A DNA stretch of 52,312 nucleotides from Thermodesulfovibrionales bacterium (GCA_030682405.1 JAUXOF010000055.1:1-52312); one strand, 5' to 3'. Shown: positions 27,840-37,195, counted from the stretch's first letter. Made by a program: numbers and translations. The notes: generated by a model from the letters alone, not told the origin.

Positions 27840-28883
27840 CTACATCTCGGACTTTATCTTCTCTATCTCTTTTTTAATTAGGGACTCGGCAAGATCCGGG
27901 ACCGTCTCCCATATGACCTTCTCTATCTCCTTTGTAAGAGAGGCCATAGCGTCCTTCAGCGCCTCCCGTGCAATCCGTTCCGTAAGTTCCGGAGCCACTT
28001 CCCAGAGAACCTTTTCCACAGAGTCCTTTATGCTGGAGGCGATATTGGCAAGCAAAGCCTCTTTTAAATCAAGCCCCTTTATTGCCTCCCCTACCCTCTC
28101 GTCCGCTGCCTGCATGAAGGCTTTAAGCAGGTCATCAGAGGACAATGCAGGCATCACAGGTGCGGGAGCAGCCGCAGTCCAAGCCTCCGCCTTCATTGGC
28201 CGGGGTTTTTCCATCTCAATCTCAACCTCGGCATCGGGCAGAGAAACCTCTCTTAAGAGGGCCTCGTCAACAGCGGAAATATCCTCAAAGGAGATATCCT
28301 CCATGCCGGCCTCGGAAACAGCCTCGGCCTCGGCAAACACCTCTGCCGCCTCCACGGGATCAAACTCTTCGGCAACCGCCTCGGCCACCATCTCCTCTTC
28401 GGCAAAAGGAGCCGCGCCTGTCTCTTCCTCCATACCCCAGAGGTCATCTTCAACCGCAAGAGCCTCAACCACTTCGGCAACCTCCTCCGAGGCCGCCTCG
28501 GCGGTTTCCTGTGCGGCAAAGGCTATCAGTAAGGCGTTTATCTTTTTTATCAGGTCCTCGGACTCAAACGGCTTTATGAGGAAATCGTTTGCGCCGACCT
28601 TTTTGGCAAGCTCCTCGTCAAGAGGCTCAAATGCCCCGGCAAGGAGCATAACCGGTATGTCCTTCATTCCCGGGTCGGATTTCACCTTTTCGCAGAGCTG
28701 GTAGCCGTTCATCTTCGGCATTTCTATATCCGCAAGGATTATATCCGGCCTAAAGGAGGTCAGCATATTGAAGGCGTCGGCCCCGTTGTTTGCGGCCTTT
28801 ATCTCAAACCCCTCGTCCGCAAGCACGAGCTCGACCACTTTTTGTATGGTAATGCTGTCGTCTGCAAGTAGTAGTTTAGCCAT
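27840..28883 (-). CDS. Response regulator with acidic linker and repeated amphipathic C-terminal helices
   Basis: The REC domain (1-120) has phosphoacceptor Asp in ILADIEMPKMNG (about 52), the acidic pair DD near residue 8 and Lys in LIKPFESE (about 104). Residues about 125-230 are an Ala/Glu/Val-rich acidic linker. The C-terminal 110 residues are helical and contain two related units, EKVLWEVAPELTERI and EKVIWETVPDLAESL. The tail LIKKEIEKIKSEM recalls the helical C-termini of PopZ-like (DUF2497) and FrzS-like proteins. No DNA-binding or enzymatic output domain is seen, so it probably acts through protein contacts. No histidine kinase is nearby. Confidence 0.8.
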   Translation of the reverse strand: MAKLLLADDSITIQKVVELVLADEGFEIKAANNGADAFNMLTSFRPDIILADIEMPKMNGYQLCEKVKSDPGMKDIPVMLLAGAFEPLDEELAKKVGANDFLIKPFESEDLIKKINALLIAFAAQETAEAASEEVAEVVEALAVEDDLWGMEEETGAAPFAEEEMVAEAVAEEFDPVEAAEVFAEAEAVSEAGMEDISFEDISAVDEALLREVSLPDAEVEIEMEKPRPMKAEAWTAAAPAPVMPALSSDDLLKAFMQAADERVGEAIKGLDLKEALLANIASSIKDSVEKVLWEVAPELTERIAREALKDAMASLTKEIEKVIWETVPDLAESLIKKEIEKIKSEM

Positions 28884-28894
28884 GTTATCTTAAG

Positions 28895-28923
28895 ATTTTA
28901 TTGTTAAGCTCTTAAAAAGTCAA
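28895..28923 (-). promoter_or_regulatory. Promoter of the response regulator gene
   Basis: Minus strand: TTGACT (28923-28918), 17 nt, TAAAAT (28900-28895). The ATG at 28883 follows after 11 nt, leaving a leader of only about 4-5 nt and no Shine-Dalgarno. Confidence 0.65.
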
Positions 28924-28979
28924 GGTTTTTTCTTGGGTTCAAGCCAATTTAGAAATGTCCTATTCAGATTTAGGCCGTG

Positions 28980-31382
28980 TCAAGCGTTTTTTAAGTTTTT
29001 GGGAATAATCGCCAAGGGCATAAAGGCGGCAAGGCAGAGAACAAGCAGGGACAAAAACGGGTATTTAATCCCAAAAACAAACGGGGCGAGGCCGGCCCTC
29101 GCAATAAGCCTCAAAATCTCATGTTCTCTTATGTAGTCCGCCACAGGCGGGGACGTCCTGTAGTAAAGCCTCACAAACGCCCTGCCTGCGGGGTTTGTAA
29201 GAAGATAGTTGTCCCTGAAGTCCCTTAAGACTTTCACATTGGGGTCAAGGTAAGAGCCGTACGCGGCAGTTGCAATGAAGCATCTGCCTCCGCCCCCGCC
29301 TTCTGGGGAAGAGCCTCCGGGGGTTGTTATGCCCGCCTCATTAGTATAGGCAGAGTCCGTATATTGCGTATATGCCTTTACCCTGTAGTAGTAGGTCACG
29401 CCCGGCAGGAAAGCCGTGTCCGTGTATGTGGTCACGTTTGCCCCTGTAGTCGCTACCGGGTTGTATAAGCCTGTTGACGTTGCCTTGCGCTCCACCTTAA
29501 AGCCTGTTTCGGCATTGGAGTTGTCGGTCCAAGAGAGGTCAACCTTCAAGGCCGATGCGCTTGCCAGGAGGCTGTCCGGTGCGGAAAGAGCGGTAGTTAC
29601 GGATGCCCCTTTTGAGGGCGAGGAAGCTCCCGATACCACGGAGTTTACCGCGACTACGCGGTAGTAATACGTTATGCCCTCGGTTAAGCCGGTGTTCTGA
29701 TAAGTAGTCGTATCAGCCGGGAGCGTGGTAATTAGGGCGTAGACGCCTGCAGAGCCTTCTTTTTTCTCCACATTGAAGTCCGTCTCGTTTGCAGAATTGT
29801 CCGCCCACGAAATATTAGCGGCTGAGGCTGAAACCAATGCGGCGGACACTCCCGAGGGCGGCATGATAATGGCCTGAGGGTCAAGGGAAAGCGCCCTTTT
29901 CGCGTTTATCCTTGCCTCTGTAATGAGCGTGCCGTTAAGGGAGCCGAGCCTGTCCGAGGTCGCCAGTATGACCTCTTTTAGCTCACGGTAGGTGTAGGAG
30001 GGCCTGTAGGACGACAGGAGCGCAACAAGCCCGCTGACGTGCGGGGCCGCCATGGACGTGCCGCTCATATAGCCGTAGCTTCCGAGCGCAACCCTTATAG
30101 TGCTCCTGATGTTCATCCCCGGTGCGGCAATATGCACCGAGCTTGCCCCGTAGTTTGAAAACCATGCGAGGTTGTCCTTTTGCTCAGTGGCTAAAACCGC
30201 TATTATGTTCGGCAGGTTGTGGCTTGCAGGGTAAGTGGGAGAACCGTCATTATTATTCTGACAATTTCCCGCAGCAGCCACAAAGAGTATTCCGGCGTCC
30301 GCTGCTGCCGAAATCGCGGATTTCTCGGCAATTGAAGCAGGAAGATTTACACAAGAAGAAGTTGTATATGCATAGCTTGCGTTTATCGCCCTTATATTAA
30401 CGCCTCTTTGGCGCATCATGACTGCATAATCTATGGCTGCCAATTCATCGGATGTGTTGCCTGAGCCTGTTGAGTCAAGAAATTTTAGCGGCATGAGCTT
30501 TACGCTCCAGTTGACCCCGCTTACGCCTGTTAGGTTATTGCCAATCGCTCCGATGATTCCTGCCGCATGGGTCCCGTGGCCGTCAATGTCGTCGTCCATG
30601 GGGTTGGGTGTGCCGTAAGCGAAGTTCCATCCCCGGCAGTCGTCTATATATCCGTTTCCGTCGTCGTCAATGCCGTTTGATGAGTTCGTAAGAGCGCATT
30701 CCTCCGGGTTCTGCCACATGTTTGCGGAAATATCAGGATGGTTATAATCAATGCCCGTATCCAAGACGGCAACGATGACATTCCCAAGCCCTGTGTGCAG
30801 GTCCCACGCCCCATCATTCCCGGATGAACCGGCATCAATGTCGGCATCTACCGTGCCGGTCACCGTCCCCTGGTCCCCTGAGATGGTCTGCCCTGTGTTA
30901 TGCAGTCCCCACTGGCTGCCAAAATACACATCGTTGGGGATGACCGCCTTATGAATCATGTAATTCGGCTCTGCGTACTCAACATCAGGGTCTTCCATGT
31001 ATTTTTTGACTGCATCGGCCACGGAAAGCCCGTGGGGGAGCTTTATATGCTCTACCCCTATGCCCTTGAACCTCTGTTTAAGCGTTGCGCCTGCCGACCT
31101 GTGAGCGGACTGCGCCTTAAGTTCTCCTCCGGGCTTGAACTTGACAAGGAGTTCGCCCTCTTTATACGCCCCCTTAGGAGCGGACTTGAGCCTTTCACCC
31201 GAGAGGACGGCCTCCTGACCGGCGGGAGGGGAATCACCGCTTCCGCATGATACTAATAAGTGCAGAAGTAAGAGGACATATATATAATAAAATCTCCCCT
31301 CGCCCCTCTTTGCTAAAGAGGGGTTAAATGCCTCCCTTTGGCAAAGGGAGGTTAGGAGGGATTTTATATTTAATGTCTTCAT
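28980..31382 (-). CDS. Subtilisin-like serine protease lipoprotein with propeptide, FN3 domains and CFI-box C-terminus
   Basis: Secreted S8 protease of 800 residues. The N-terminus has an unusually long n-region (1-31), then a hydrophobic core and lipobox LLVSC (Cys46). A propeptide (75-147) with EGELLVKFK and [11 protein letters not shown] precedes the catalytic domain: Asp208 (AVLDTGID), His269 (GHGTH) and Ser443 (GTSMAAPH). Two fibronectin III domains lie at about 510-600 and 605-690. A Gly-rich spacer is followed by [10 protein letters not shown] (Cys701) and a C-terminal hydrophobic segment, matching the CFI-box-CTERM class. Shine-Dalgarno AAGGAG is 9 nt before the ATG. The propeptide matches the C-terminus of GspD, pointing to the T2SS. 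Confidence 0.92.
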   Translation of the reverse strand: MKTLNIKSLLTSLCQREAFNPSLAKRGEGRFYYIYVLLLLHLLVSCGSGDSPPAGQEAVLSGERLKSAPKGAYKEGELLVKFKPGGELKAQSAHRSAGATLKQRFKGIGVEHIKLPHGLSVADAVKKYMEDPDVEYAEPNYMIHKAVIPNDVYFGSQWGLHNTGQTISGDQGTVTGTVDADIDAGSSGNDGAWDLHTGLGNVIVAVLDTGIDYNHPDISANMWQNPEECALTNSSNGIDDDGNGYIDDCRGWNFAYGTPNPMDDDIDGHGTHAAGIIGAIGNNLTGVSGVNWSVKLMPLKFLDSTGSGNTSDELAAIDYAVMMRQRGVNIRAINASYAYTTSSCVNLPASIAEKSAISAAADAGILFVAAAGNCQNNNDGSPTYPASHNLPNIIAVLATEQKDNLAWFSNYGASSVHIAAPGMNIRSTIRVALGSYGYMSGTSMAAPHVSGLVALLSSYRPSYTYRELKEVILATSDRLGSLNGTLITEARINAKRALSLDPQAIIMPPSGVSAALVSASAANISWADNSANETDFNVEKKEGSAGVYALITTLPADTTTYQNTGLTEGITYYYRVVAVNSVVSGASSPSKGASVTTALSAPDSLLASASALKVDLSWTDNSNAETGFKVERKATSTGLYNPVATTGANVTTYTDTAFLPGVTYYYRVKAYTQYTDSAYTNEAGITTPGGSSPEGGGGGRCFIATAAYGSYLDPNVKVLRDFRDNYLLTNPAGRAFVRLYYRTSPPVADYIREHEILRLIARAGLAPFVFGIKYPFLSLLVLCLAAFMPLAIIPKNLKNA
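31290..31361 (-). repeat. Palindromic intergenic-type repeat lying inside the protease signal peptide
   Basis: It contains two palindromes, cctctttgctaaagagg and cctccctttggcaaagggagg, of the same type as those at 11497-11514 and 15902-15917. Here the element is translated as residues of the n-region ([12 protein letters not shown] and neighbours) of the subtilase signal peptide. Confidence 0.6.
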
Positions 31383-31454
31383 ATTTATGAACTCCTTAGT
31401 AAGGCCAGCAGAATGAACATCATGGGAACCGTGAGCTTGAAAAGACCGGGGCTT

Positions 31455-31988
31455 TTAGTTGCCGGAGTAGAAATAGACCTTGTCCCCCTTTACGAGCATG
31501 TTGAGGGAGTGCTCCGGCCTTATGCCAAAGCCTTTCTGCTTCAAGTCCCTCACTCCGGTTATCTTCATGCGGGTGAACTCCTCGTTTGAGAGCGCGGCCT
31601 CGGCTGTGAAGCTCAGGCTCCTTTCGCCCTCTTTTAGCTCTACCTTGACAAACCTAAGCCTGAGCTTGAGGCCCTTTTCCTCCATCACCATCTCTATGAG
31701 GTTGGGTGTGCGGGTCTTTATGTTCGGCTCAACCGCACCCGCCTCTATCATAAGCAAGGAGGCGCCGAACTGTTTTTTGATTTTCACGCCCGCCATCTTC
31801 TGGCGCTGTGTCATGGGAGGGGGTTTTTCTTCCTCAGGGGGTTTGTTGCATGACGAAAAAACAAGGGAAACAGACAGCGCCGCAAAAAGCAAAGCTCTCG
31901 CCTTATATGCTGCCCTGGTTTTTGCCATAAAAGACTTTGCCATAAAAGACTTTGCCATAAAAGACTTTGCCATAAAAGACTTTGCCAT
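31455..31988 (-). CDS. Small lipoprotein with a 15-bp start-codon repeat at its N-terminus
   Basis: Lipoprotein of unknown function. The outermost ATG (31988) begins four MAKSF repeats. The fifth ATG (31928) gives MAKTRAAYKARALLFAALSVSLVFSSC, a good lipoprotein signal with the lipid Cys right after VFSS. The mature part is about 150 residues, rich in Lys and Glu, with predicted beta strands (MVEEKGLKLRLRFVKVEL..., RSLSFTAEAAL). No Shine-Dalgarno precedes any of the five ATGs. It sits between the subtilase and a large lipoprotein gene on the same strand. I do not recognise the family. Confidence 0.75.
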   Translation of the reverse strand: MAKSFMAKSFMAKSFMAKSFMAKTRAAYKARALLFAALSVSLVFSSCNKPPEEEKPPPMTQRQKMAGVKIKKQFGASLLMIEAGAVEPNIKTRTPNLIEMVMEEKGLKLRLRFVKVELKEGERSLSFTAEAALSNEEFTRMKITGVRDLKQKGFGIRPEHSLNMLVKGDKVYFYSGN

Positions 31989-31995
31989 AAAAGAC
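31921..31995 (-). repeat. Five perfect 15-bp tandem repeats, each carrying an in-frame ATG
   Basis: The minus-strand unit GTCTTTTATGGCAAA occurs five times without a mismatch. In-frame ATGs begin at 31988, 31973, 31958, 31943 and 31928. Because the unit is a multiple of three, copy-number change would lengthen or shorten the N-terminus without a frameshift. Confidence 0.9.
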
Positions 31996-31996
31996 T

Positions 31997-32031
31997 AAGG
32001 GATGAGGCGGGAAAAACACGCCTCATCCCTT
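31997..32031 (-). terminator. Stem-loop terminator after the 573-codon lipoprotein gene
   Basis: AAGGGATGAGGCG and CGCCTCATCCCTT form a perfect 13-bp stem around a 9-nt loop. On the minus strand it is followed by AGTCTTTT. It lies just upstream of the MAKSF start ladder, so it also forms the 5' boundary of that gene. Confidence 0.6.
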
Positions 32032-32050
32032 AACTAACCTTAACTAACCG

Positions 32051-33697
32051 TCAGTTGCCTGAGAAGCTCACGCCCGAAGGCAGGCTTCCCACGCCTGTAA
32101 GCGTAACCGCTGTGGGGCTTAGAGTATTCAGATACCCGTAACCCGTATCCGTGCATGTATTTGTTGAGCTGCTGTAAGTGCGGTAAGGATTGGTTCCGCC
32201 GTCCGTGCATGTTGCGGACAATGTGGCCTCGCACCTGCCGTTTAACTGGTTGTAAGTGAACCCTGACTCCCAGCAGGTGGGAGGGGTCGTGGATGTGTTG
32301 ACGTCGGAGCTTTTGCACATGGTCGCGCCTGCCGCGTTTTTGAATGCGCCTGCCCCATCCTCCATATAGCAGATGTCTGCGCCTGTCGTCTTGTTTATGG
32401 TCGTAATCTTGTAGTTGAACGAGCATACCTCGCCGAGATAGTAGTCGCAGATGCCGTCCTCGTTGCCGATGCCGTCTCCAATGACCTCAACAGGCTCTGT
32501 GGCTGAGGCGTTGGTCAAGGCGCAGCCGGTCATGGTCGTTCCTGATGCAATGCTGAGCACGCAGGGGTTGACCTTTGCAGCCGTAACCGTTGAGGGCGAG
32601 CCGAAGGTCAATTCCACGCCGTTTTGAATAGTCCCGCCTGTCATGGCCTGCTCTATCTTCAGGGATGTTTCCATTTTTGCCAGAACAGGCTTAAAGCAGG
32701 TATAGCGGTTGTACGGGGGGTTAGGCAGGGATACATATTCCACGCCCCAGCACTTAGTGTACAGGTCTTCACTGTACATGTCGGTGATGTAATCTATAAC
32801 AGGCATAGTGCCTGATGTAATTCCTCTCATCCAGCCGTCTCCATCCGTGGTGTTGGCAAACCCGCCGATTACAAAGACCTTTTCATCTTTATAGCCCTCG
32901 CCTGTGGTTGCGTTTGTGATGATAAAGTTTTCCTTGCCTCCGCCCATGGCAAGACGGGGCTTGTTGAAGCCGTTTGAGTATGCCCCGCCCCCAAAGGAGC
33001 CGGCGGCTTCGTCCATCAGGCTTACCCACGAGCCTCCTATTTTGAACATGCCCATGTAGAAGCACCCCAAGTCGTTATAGCACTGTATGCCGGTTGAAAT
33101 GGGGTCGCCCGCCATGTCCGGGTTTCCGTCGTAAATGGCAGGGTACTCGGACGTTGTGGAGGTGCTTACCCCGCCCGAGCCTACGGGCCTTGTGAGCGCT
33201 ATGGCAGTAACATCGCCCTGAGGCGCGGCAAAGCCCGCGCTGAGAGTCCATGTGCCCCTCAGCATCGTAAGGGTTACGGTGTTGGCGCCGGGGATGAGCG
33301 TGCCTGATGTGCAGGCAGACTCAAGACGGGTGCTCGTTACCGTGTTGTTGGGGTTGTCGTCGTACTGGGATGCGCAGATTCTCGTATAAGTCGGCAGAAG
33401 GTCAAGAGTTGCGCTCGGAGAGGCCTTCGTAAGAAGGGACTTGTCCACGTTTATCTTCGTCATGTCTCCAAGCTCGCCCACTGTCCACTGCTTTACCTGA
33501 ACCAGTATGTTGGTGGTCTGGTCCGAAAGCAGGGCCGAGTTCAACTCCCCCTTTGGGAAACTGAACGAAACCGTAGTCTTGGCCGTCTTGTCGGCAGGGT
33601 CAACCGTAAGGGAGCTTGTAGTCGCCCCCTGAGTTCCGCAGCCGATAATGAAAGCCGTTAAGACAAGCAAAGTGCATATGCCCAAAAACTTTTTCAT
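32051..33697 (-). CDS. Cys-containing secreted lipoprotein, function unknown
   Basis: A lipoprotein of about 548 residues starting at ATG 33697, which has AGGAGGAAGAAG directly upstream. The signal MKKFLGICTLLVLTAFIIGC gives lipid Cys20. The mature protein is rich in Thr, Ser and Gly with about 20 scattered Cys, many near the C-terminus. It looks beta-rich, and no catalytic motif was recognised. The same frame is open further upstream to a GTG at 33772. It follows the PKD lipoprotein gene by 91 nt and is probably co-transcribed with it. Confidence 0.75.
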   Translation of the reverse strand: MKKFLGICTLLVLTAFIIGCGTQGATTSSLTVDPADKTAKTTVSFSFPKGELNSALLSDQTTNILVQVKQWTVGELGDMTKINVDKSLLTKASPSATLDLLPTYTRICASQYDDNPNNTVTSTRLESACTSGTLIPGANTVTLTMLRGTWTLSAGFAAPQGDVTAIALTRPVGSGGVSTSTTSEYPAIYDGNPDMAGDPISTGIQCYNDLGCFYMGMFKIGGSWVSLMDEAAGSFGGGAYSNGFNKPRLAMGGGKENFIITNATTGEGYKDEKVFVIGGFANTTDGDGWMRGITSGTMPVIDYITDMYSEDLYTKCWGVEYVSLPNPPYNRYTCFKPVLAKMETSLKIEQAMTGGTIQNGVELTFGSPSTVTAAKVNPCVLSIASGTTMTGCALTNASATEPVEVIGDGIGNEDGICDYYLGEVCSFNYKITTINKTTGADICYMEDGAGAFKNAAGATMCKSSDVNTSTTPPTCWESGFTYNQLNGRCEATLSATCTDGGTNPYRTYSSSTNTCTDTGYGYLNTLSPTAVTLTGVGSLPSGVSFSGN

Positions 33698-33788
33698 CTT
33701 CTTCCTCCTTTTGATTTCCTTGTAATTTGGCATTTCCATAGCCCTTACCTTTATTTTCAGGATATTGCTCACCTCCTTAAGACTTTAA

Positions 33789-36700
33789 TCATATTTTAAT
33801 CCTGTTGATAATTATCGTATCGTCGGAACCTGTCGGAGCGCTCACGAGCACTGCCTTGCTCTGATAGGCAGTGTCTTTTCCGTCGCTTACTGTGAGCGAT
33901 ATGGTGAATGTCCCTCCTGCCGTGGGATTCCAGCTTACCGACGTTCCGGTGCCGATTGTCGTGCTGTCCGCCTTCCATGTGTATGTGAGTGTGTCTCCGT
34001 CAGCGTCTGTTGCCGAGCCGGAGAGGGTTATGGCCACCCCCACGCTTGCGGTGCTCGGAACGCTGAATGAGGTTATCACAGGCGGATTGTTTGCGGGAAC
34101 TGAGACGCTCACCGCCCTGCTCTGAGAGGCAGTGTCTGTTCCGTCGCTTACCGTGAGCGTTATGGTGTAAGTGCCTGCGGATGCGGGAGTCCAGCTTATC
34201 GACGTGCCCGTGCCGATAGTGCCGAGGTTGTCAGTCCACATGTATGTGAGTGTGTCTCCGTCAGCGTCCGTTGCCGAGCCGGAGAGCGTGTATGTCGAGC
34301 CGACCAGAGCGGTGCTCGGAACGCCGAATAAGGTTATCACAGGCTTATTGTTTACCACGCTCACCGTCTTGCTCTGAGAGGCCGAGGCCTGTGAATCGCT
34401 CACATTGAGTGTGATTATGCAGGTTCCCGACGCCGGGGGCGCGGTCCATGTGGGGTTCTGCGCTGTTGTGCTTGAGAACGCCCCTGAGCAGTTGTCGCTC
34501 CAAGAGTATGTGAGGGCGTCGCCGTCAAAGTCATTGGCCGAAGAATAGAGCTGTACGGTTTTCTTCTTGGCCACGGGAGAGGGCGCGTTGATGCTCTGTA
34601 TCACCGGCGCCCTGTTCGCAAGAACGGTTATGTACGCATTCCTCGAAGCCGTCGCTCCGCCGGGGGAGTCGGTTACGAGCAGGGTGAGAGTGCAGGAACT
34701 CCCTGTGCCGGGCGCGGTCCATGTGGGGTTCTGCGCTACCGCGTTTGAGAACGCCCCTGAGCAGTTGTCGCTCCAACCGTATGTGAGGGTGTTGTTTATG
34801 TCAGGGTCGTAAGAATTAGAGGTGATTCTCGCAGATGCGTTCACTTTCATGAACATGGGAGAGAGTATGCTCGTGATTACGGGCGCCCTGTTGCCGATTT
34901 TTGAAACCTGTATGTCCACAGAGGCGGTGCCGGTTCCTCCCTGCCCGTCATTGGCGGTAATGGTCAGGCTGCACACTGTCCCGTTTGCGATTACGACCGG
35001 CGCGGTCCACTGGGGATACTGGCTGCTATAGGGGCTTGTTGTGTTGAACACCCCGCCGCAGGTATCGCTCCATGTGTATGTCAGGGGGTCATTGTCAGGG
35101 TCGGAACCCCATGAGGAAAGCGGAACCTTGCCTCCCTCGAAAACCCTCGTGTCCCACGCAGAGGCATACACGGAAGGGAGGTTGTTTGCGAGCGTGATGT
35201 CCTTCATCGTGACCACAGTGCCGGTGTCCGTGGATTCGTGGTATGGCTTCCCTGCGGCATTATTGCCCACCGCATTGGCTATGCCGTCAGCAATAAATGC
35301 CTTTTCAGTGCCCCCGAGTTTCATCGTATATTCCGTGTTGCAGGCGACATCAATGTCGTATGCGCCGTTATCGTCAGTGCGTTTCCATTTCTGGCCGTAC
35401 CATGTGTTGGGCTGACTAACGAATATAAGCCTGTCGTTTGCGGGTGCTGTGCCGCTCGGCTTATAGACAACCCCCTTCACCTTGCAGCTATAGGGGTCTG
35501 CTATCTGCAGGTTAAGCACATAACAGCCCTGGGCGTCCTTATTGGAATCGGACAGCGAATTCGATATTGTGGTCCAGCTCCATGTGAACGGGTTTGAATA
35601 ATTCAGCGTTGCATTCGGGTTGGAAAGCGCGTCGGTATATGTGAATTCTATATTGTATGAGCCGTTCTGCTTGGTAGTGCCGTAGGAGCTTCTGAAGCCG
35701 CCCTTCGTGGTCCCGCCCACCGTAAGGTCGGAGAGGTAAATATACTGCCCTTTAAGCGGCTCCATCGTGCCGTCCGATTTTACCGAATTCACGACGCCGG
35801 TTAGACAGCCCGTATTGATTGTGCCTATGGCCACGTAGTCCAAGTTCCACCAGTTGTTGGAGAAATCAAGGTCCGTGATGTCCGTCTGGTTCATAATCGC
35901 ATAGGGCAGGTTCAGAGCGGCGCAGTCGCCCACGTTTGACATCAACTCTGAGTCGTCTATCGTGCCGTCCTTCGGGTTGTTGTCAACGTAAAGCGTCGCG
36001 TTGCCTAACTTTCTCCACTTGCCGTCCCTCAGGAAATAAAAGCCGACCTGAACGCCGGGCTTCACGGTGTCTTCGTCTTTTATTATGAGGGTGCAGTTTG
36101 GTATCTGCCGTTTAACCTTATATGTGACCGTAGCGGAAGTCGAGATGCCGGAAACGGACGAGGTAGAGAGCTTAATCGGCTGCCCGTTCTGGTCCCTTAC
36201 GTCTATGAAATCGAACCCCGTAGAGATGAGCGTGTTCCCCGATGCGTCCACGTTAGAGGGGAACCTCCTTGAGTCGTCCTCGTTCGAGGGGTCGTAGTTG
36301 TTGGCGTTGACCTTGACGCTTGTAATATTTGCGGCGAGAAGCGCCCTTCTCGGCATGTCGAGCTGCCAGATGACGCTGCTTCCGTCCGCCGCCGCCGACT
36401 TTATCTCCGACGAATTGGTGAGAATCTGTTTCTCGCCCCTTGAGTTCTTTACTATGGCGATGCTTACGGTGTCGTCGCCGGAAGCGCTCGTGAAATTGCC
36501 CGCCTGCGCTATGGGAATGACCTTTGTCAGAACTGGGTCTATCTCGGCGAGAATGTTGAGGCCCTCAAGGTCGGAGAGCGAGCTGTACTTGAAAGTCTTT
36601 TCGTAGTGCGTGAAGCCGTCCGAAACCGCTGACACGGTTATGTAACCGCCGGTAGATACGACCTTGATATTGCCGTTGAAAGCGCCGCCGCTGATGGTGG

Positions 36701-36992
36701 TGGTCTGAACCTCATCCAGCAGATTCCCGCTCGTGTCGTACGACTTTATTGTCACCTTAGAGCCGATTAAAAAACTCGCCTCTGAGATCGCGCTCCCGCG
36801 CAGGCTGGCGCCCGACGAGGATGAGCCTCCTCCTCCGCTGCCCACCAATCCGGATATGCTGACCGACGAGGTGGACGAACCGGATGTAGCACCTCCGCCT
36901 CCGCCTCCTCCGCCTCCGCCGCAGGCGGCAAGAACAAGCGCCAGCGCGCTTGAAATGACTATTGCCAACAGATATTTCTTGCGAATCTTCAT
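33789..36992 (-). CDS. Large PKD/Ig-like repeat lipoprotein
   Basis: Starts at ATG 36992 with AGGAGGAATT upstream; an in-frame start at 37031 is less likely. The signal MKIRKKYLLAIVISSALALVLAAC gives the lipid Cys, followed by a Gly run and Ser/Gly-rich linker. The N-terminal 600 residues hold carboxypeptidase-regulatory-like beta domains. The C-terminal 450 residues hold five PKD-like domains marked by DGDxLTYxWxD (e.g. SDPDNDPLTYTWSD, ATDADGDTLTYMWTD). It is probably a surface adhesin or scaffold. The last two PKD units are very similar in DNA, suggesting recent duplication. Confidence 0.85.
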   Translation of the reverse strand: MKIRKKYLLAIVISSALALVLAACGGGGGGGGGGATSGSSTSSVSISGLVGSGGGGSSSSGASLRGSAISEASFLIGSKVTIKSYDTSGNLLDEVQTTTISGGAFNGNIKVVSTGGYITVSAVSDGFTHYEKTFKYSSLSDLEGLNILAEIDPVLTKVIPIAQAGNFTSASGDDTVSIAIVKNSRGEKQILTNSSEIKSAAADGSSVIWQLDMPRRALLAANITSVKVNANNYDPSNEDDSRRFPSNVDASGNTLISTGFDFIDVRDQNGQPIKLSTSSVSGISTSATVTYKVKRQIPNCTLIIKDEDTVKPGVQVGFYFLRDGKWRKLGNATLYVDNNPKDGTIDDSELMSNVGDCAALNLPYAIMNQTDITDLDFSNNWWNLDYVAIGTINTGCLTGVVNSVKSDGTMEPLKGQYIYLSDLTVGGTTKGGFRSSYGTTKQNGSYNIEFTYTDALSNPNATLNYSNPFTWSWTTISNSLSDSNKDAQGCYVLNLQIADPYSCKVKGVVYKPSGTAPANDRLIFVSQPNTWYGQKWKRTDDNGAYDIDVACNTEYTMKLGGTEKAFIADGIANAVGNNAAGKPYHESTDTGTVVTMKDITLANNLPSVYASAWDTRVFEGGKVPLSSWGSDPDNDPLTYTWSDTCGGVFNTTSPYSSQYPQWTAPVVIANGTVCSLTITANDGQGGTGTASVDIQVSKIGNRAPVITSILSPMFMKVNASARITSNSYDPDINNTLTYGWSDNCSGAFSNAVAQNPTWTAPGTGSSCTLTLLVTDSPGGATASRNAYITVLANRAPVIQSINAPSPVAKKKTVQLYSSANDFDGDALTYSWSDNCSGAFSSTTAQNPTWTAPPASGTCIITLNVSDSQASASQSKTVSVVNNKPVITLFGVPSTALVGSTYTLSGSATDADGDTLTYMWTDNLGTIGTGTSISWTPASAGTYTITLTVSDGTDTASQSRAVSVSVPANNPPVITSFSVPSTASVGVAITLSGSATDADGDTLTYTWKADSTTIGTGTSVSWNPTAGGTFTISLTVSDGKDTAYQSKAVLVSAPTGSDDTIIINRIKI

Positions 36993-37195
36993 AATTCCTC
37001 CTTTTCTGCTTTGCTGCTTATTCCTAAACATTTAATTCTTATCCCTATAACTTTTATTCCTACAACATTTAACTAACGAATAACTAACGAAAGACCCATG
37101 TATCTGTAAAATGAAAGACCATGGACATGTTTATTGAAAGTTTATCACCTGAACAACCCCCTGTCAAGGGAATATTCCCGCAATTATTTCCGCAA

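Noticed and set aside
27913-28704. Long plus-strand frame opposite the response regulator
   Set aside because: It is a shadow of the Ala/Glu-rich minus-strand gene, is Ser/Ala-biased, and has no start signal.
31480-31998. Plus-strand frame ending in repeated FAIKD units
   Set aside because: It is the antisense reading of the MAKSF repeat gene, with no ribosome site or signal peptide.
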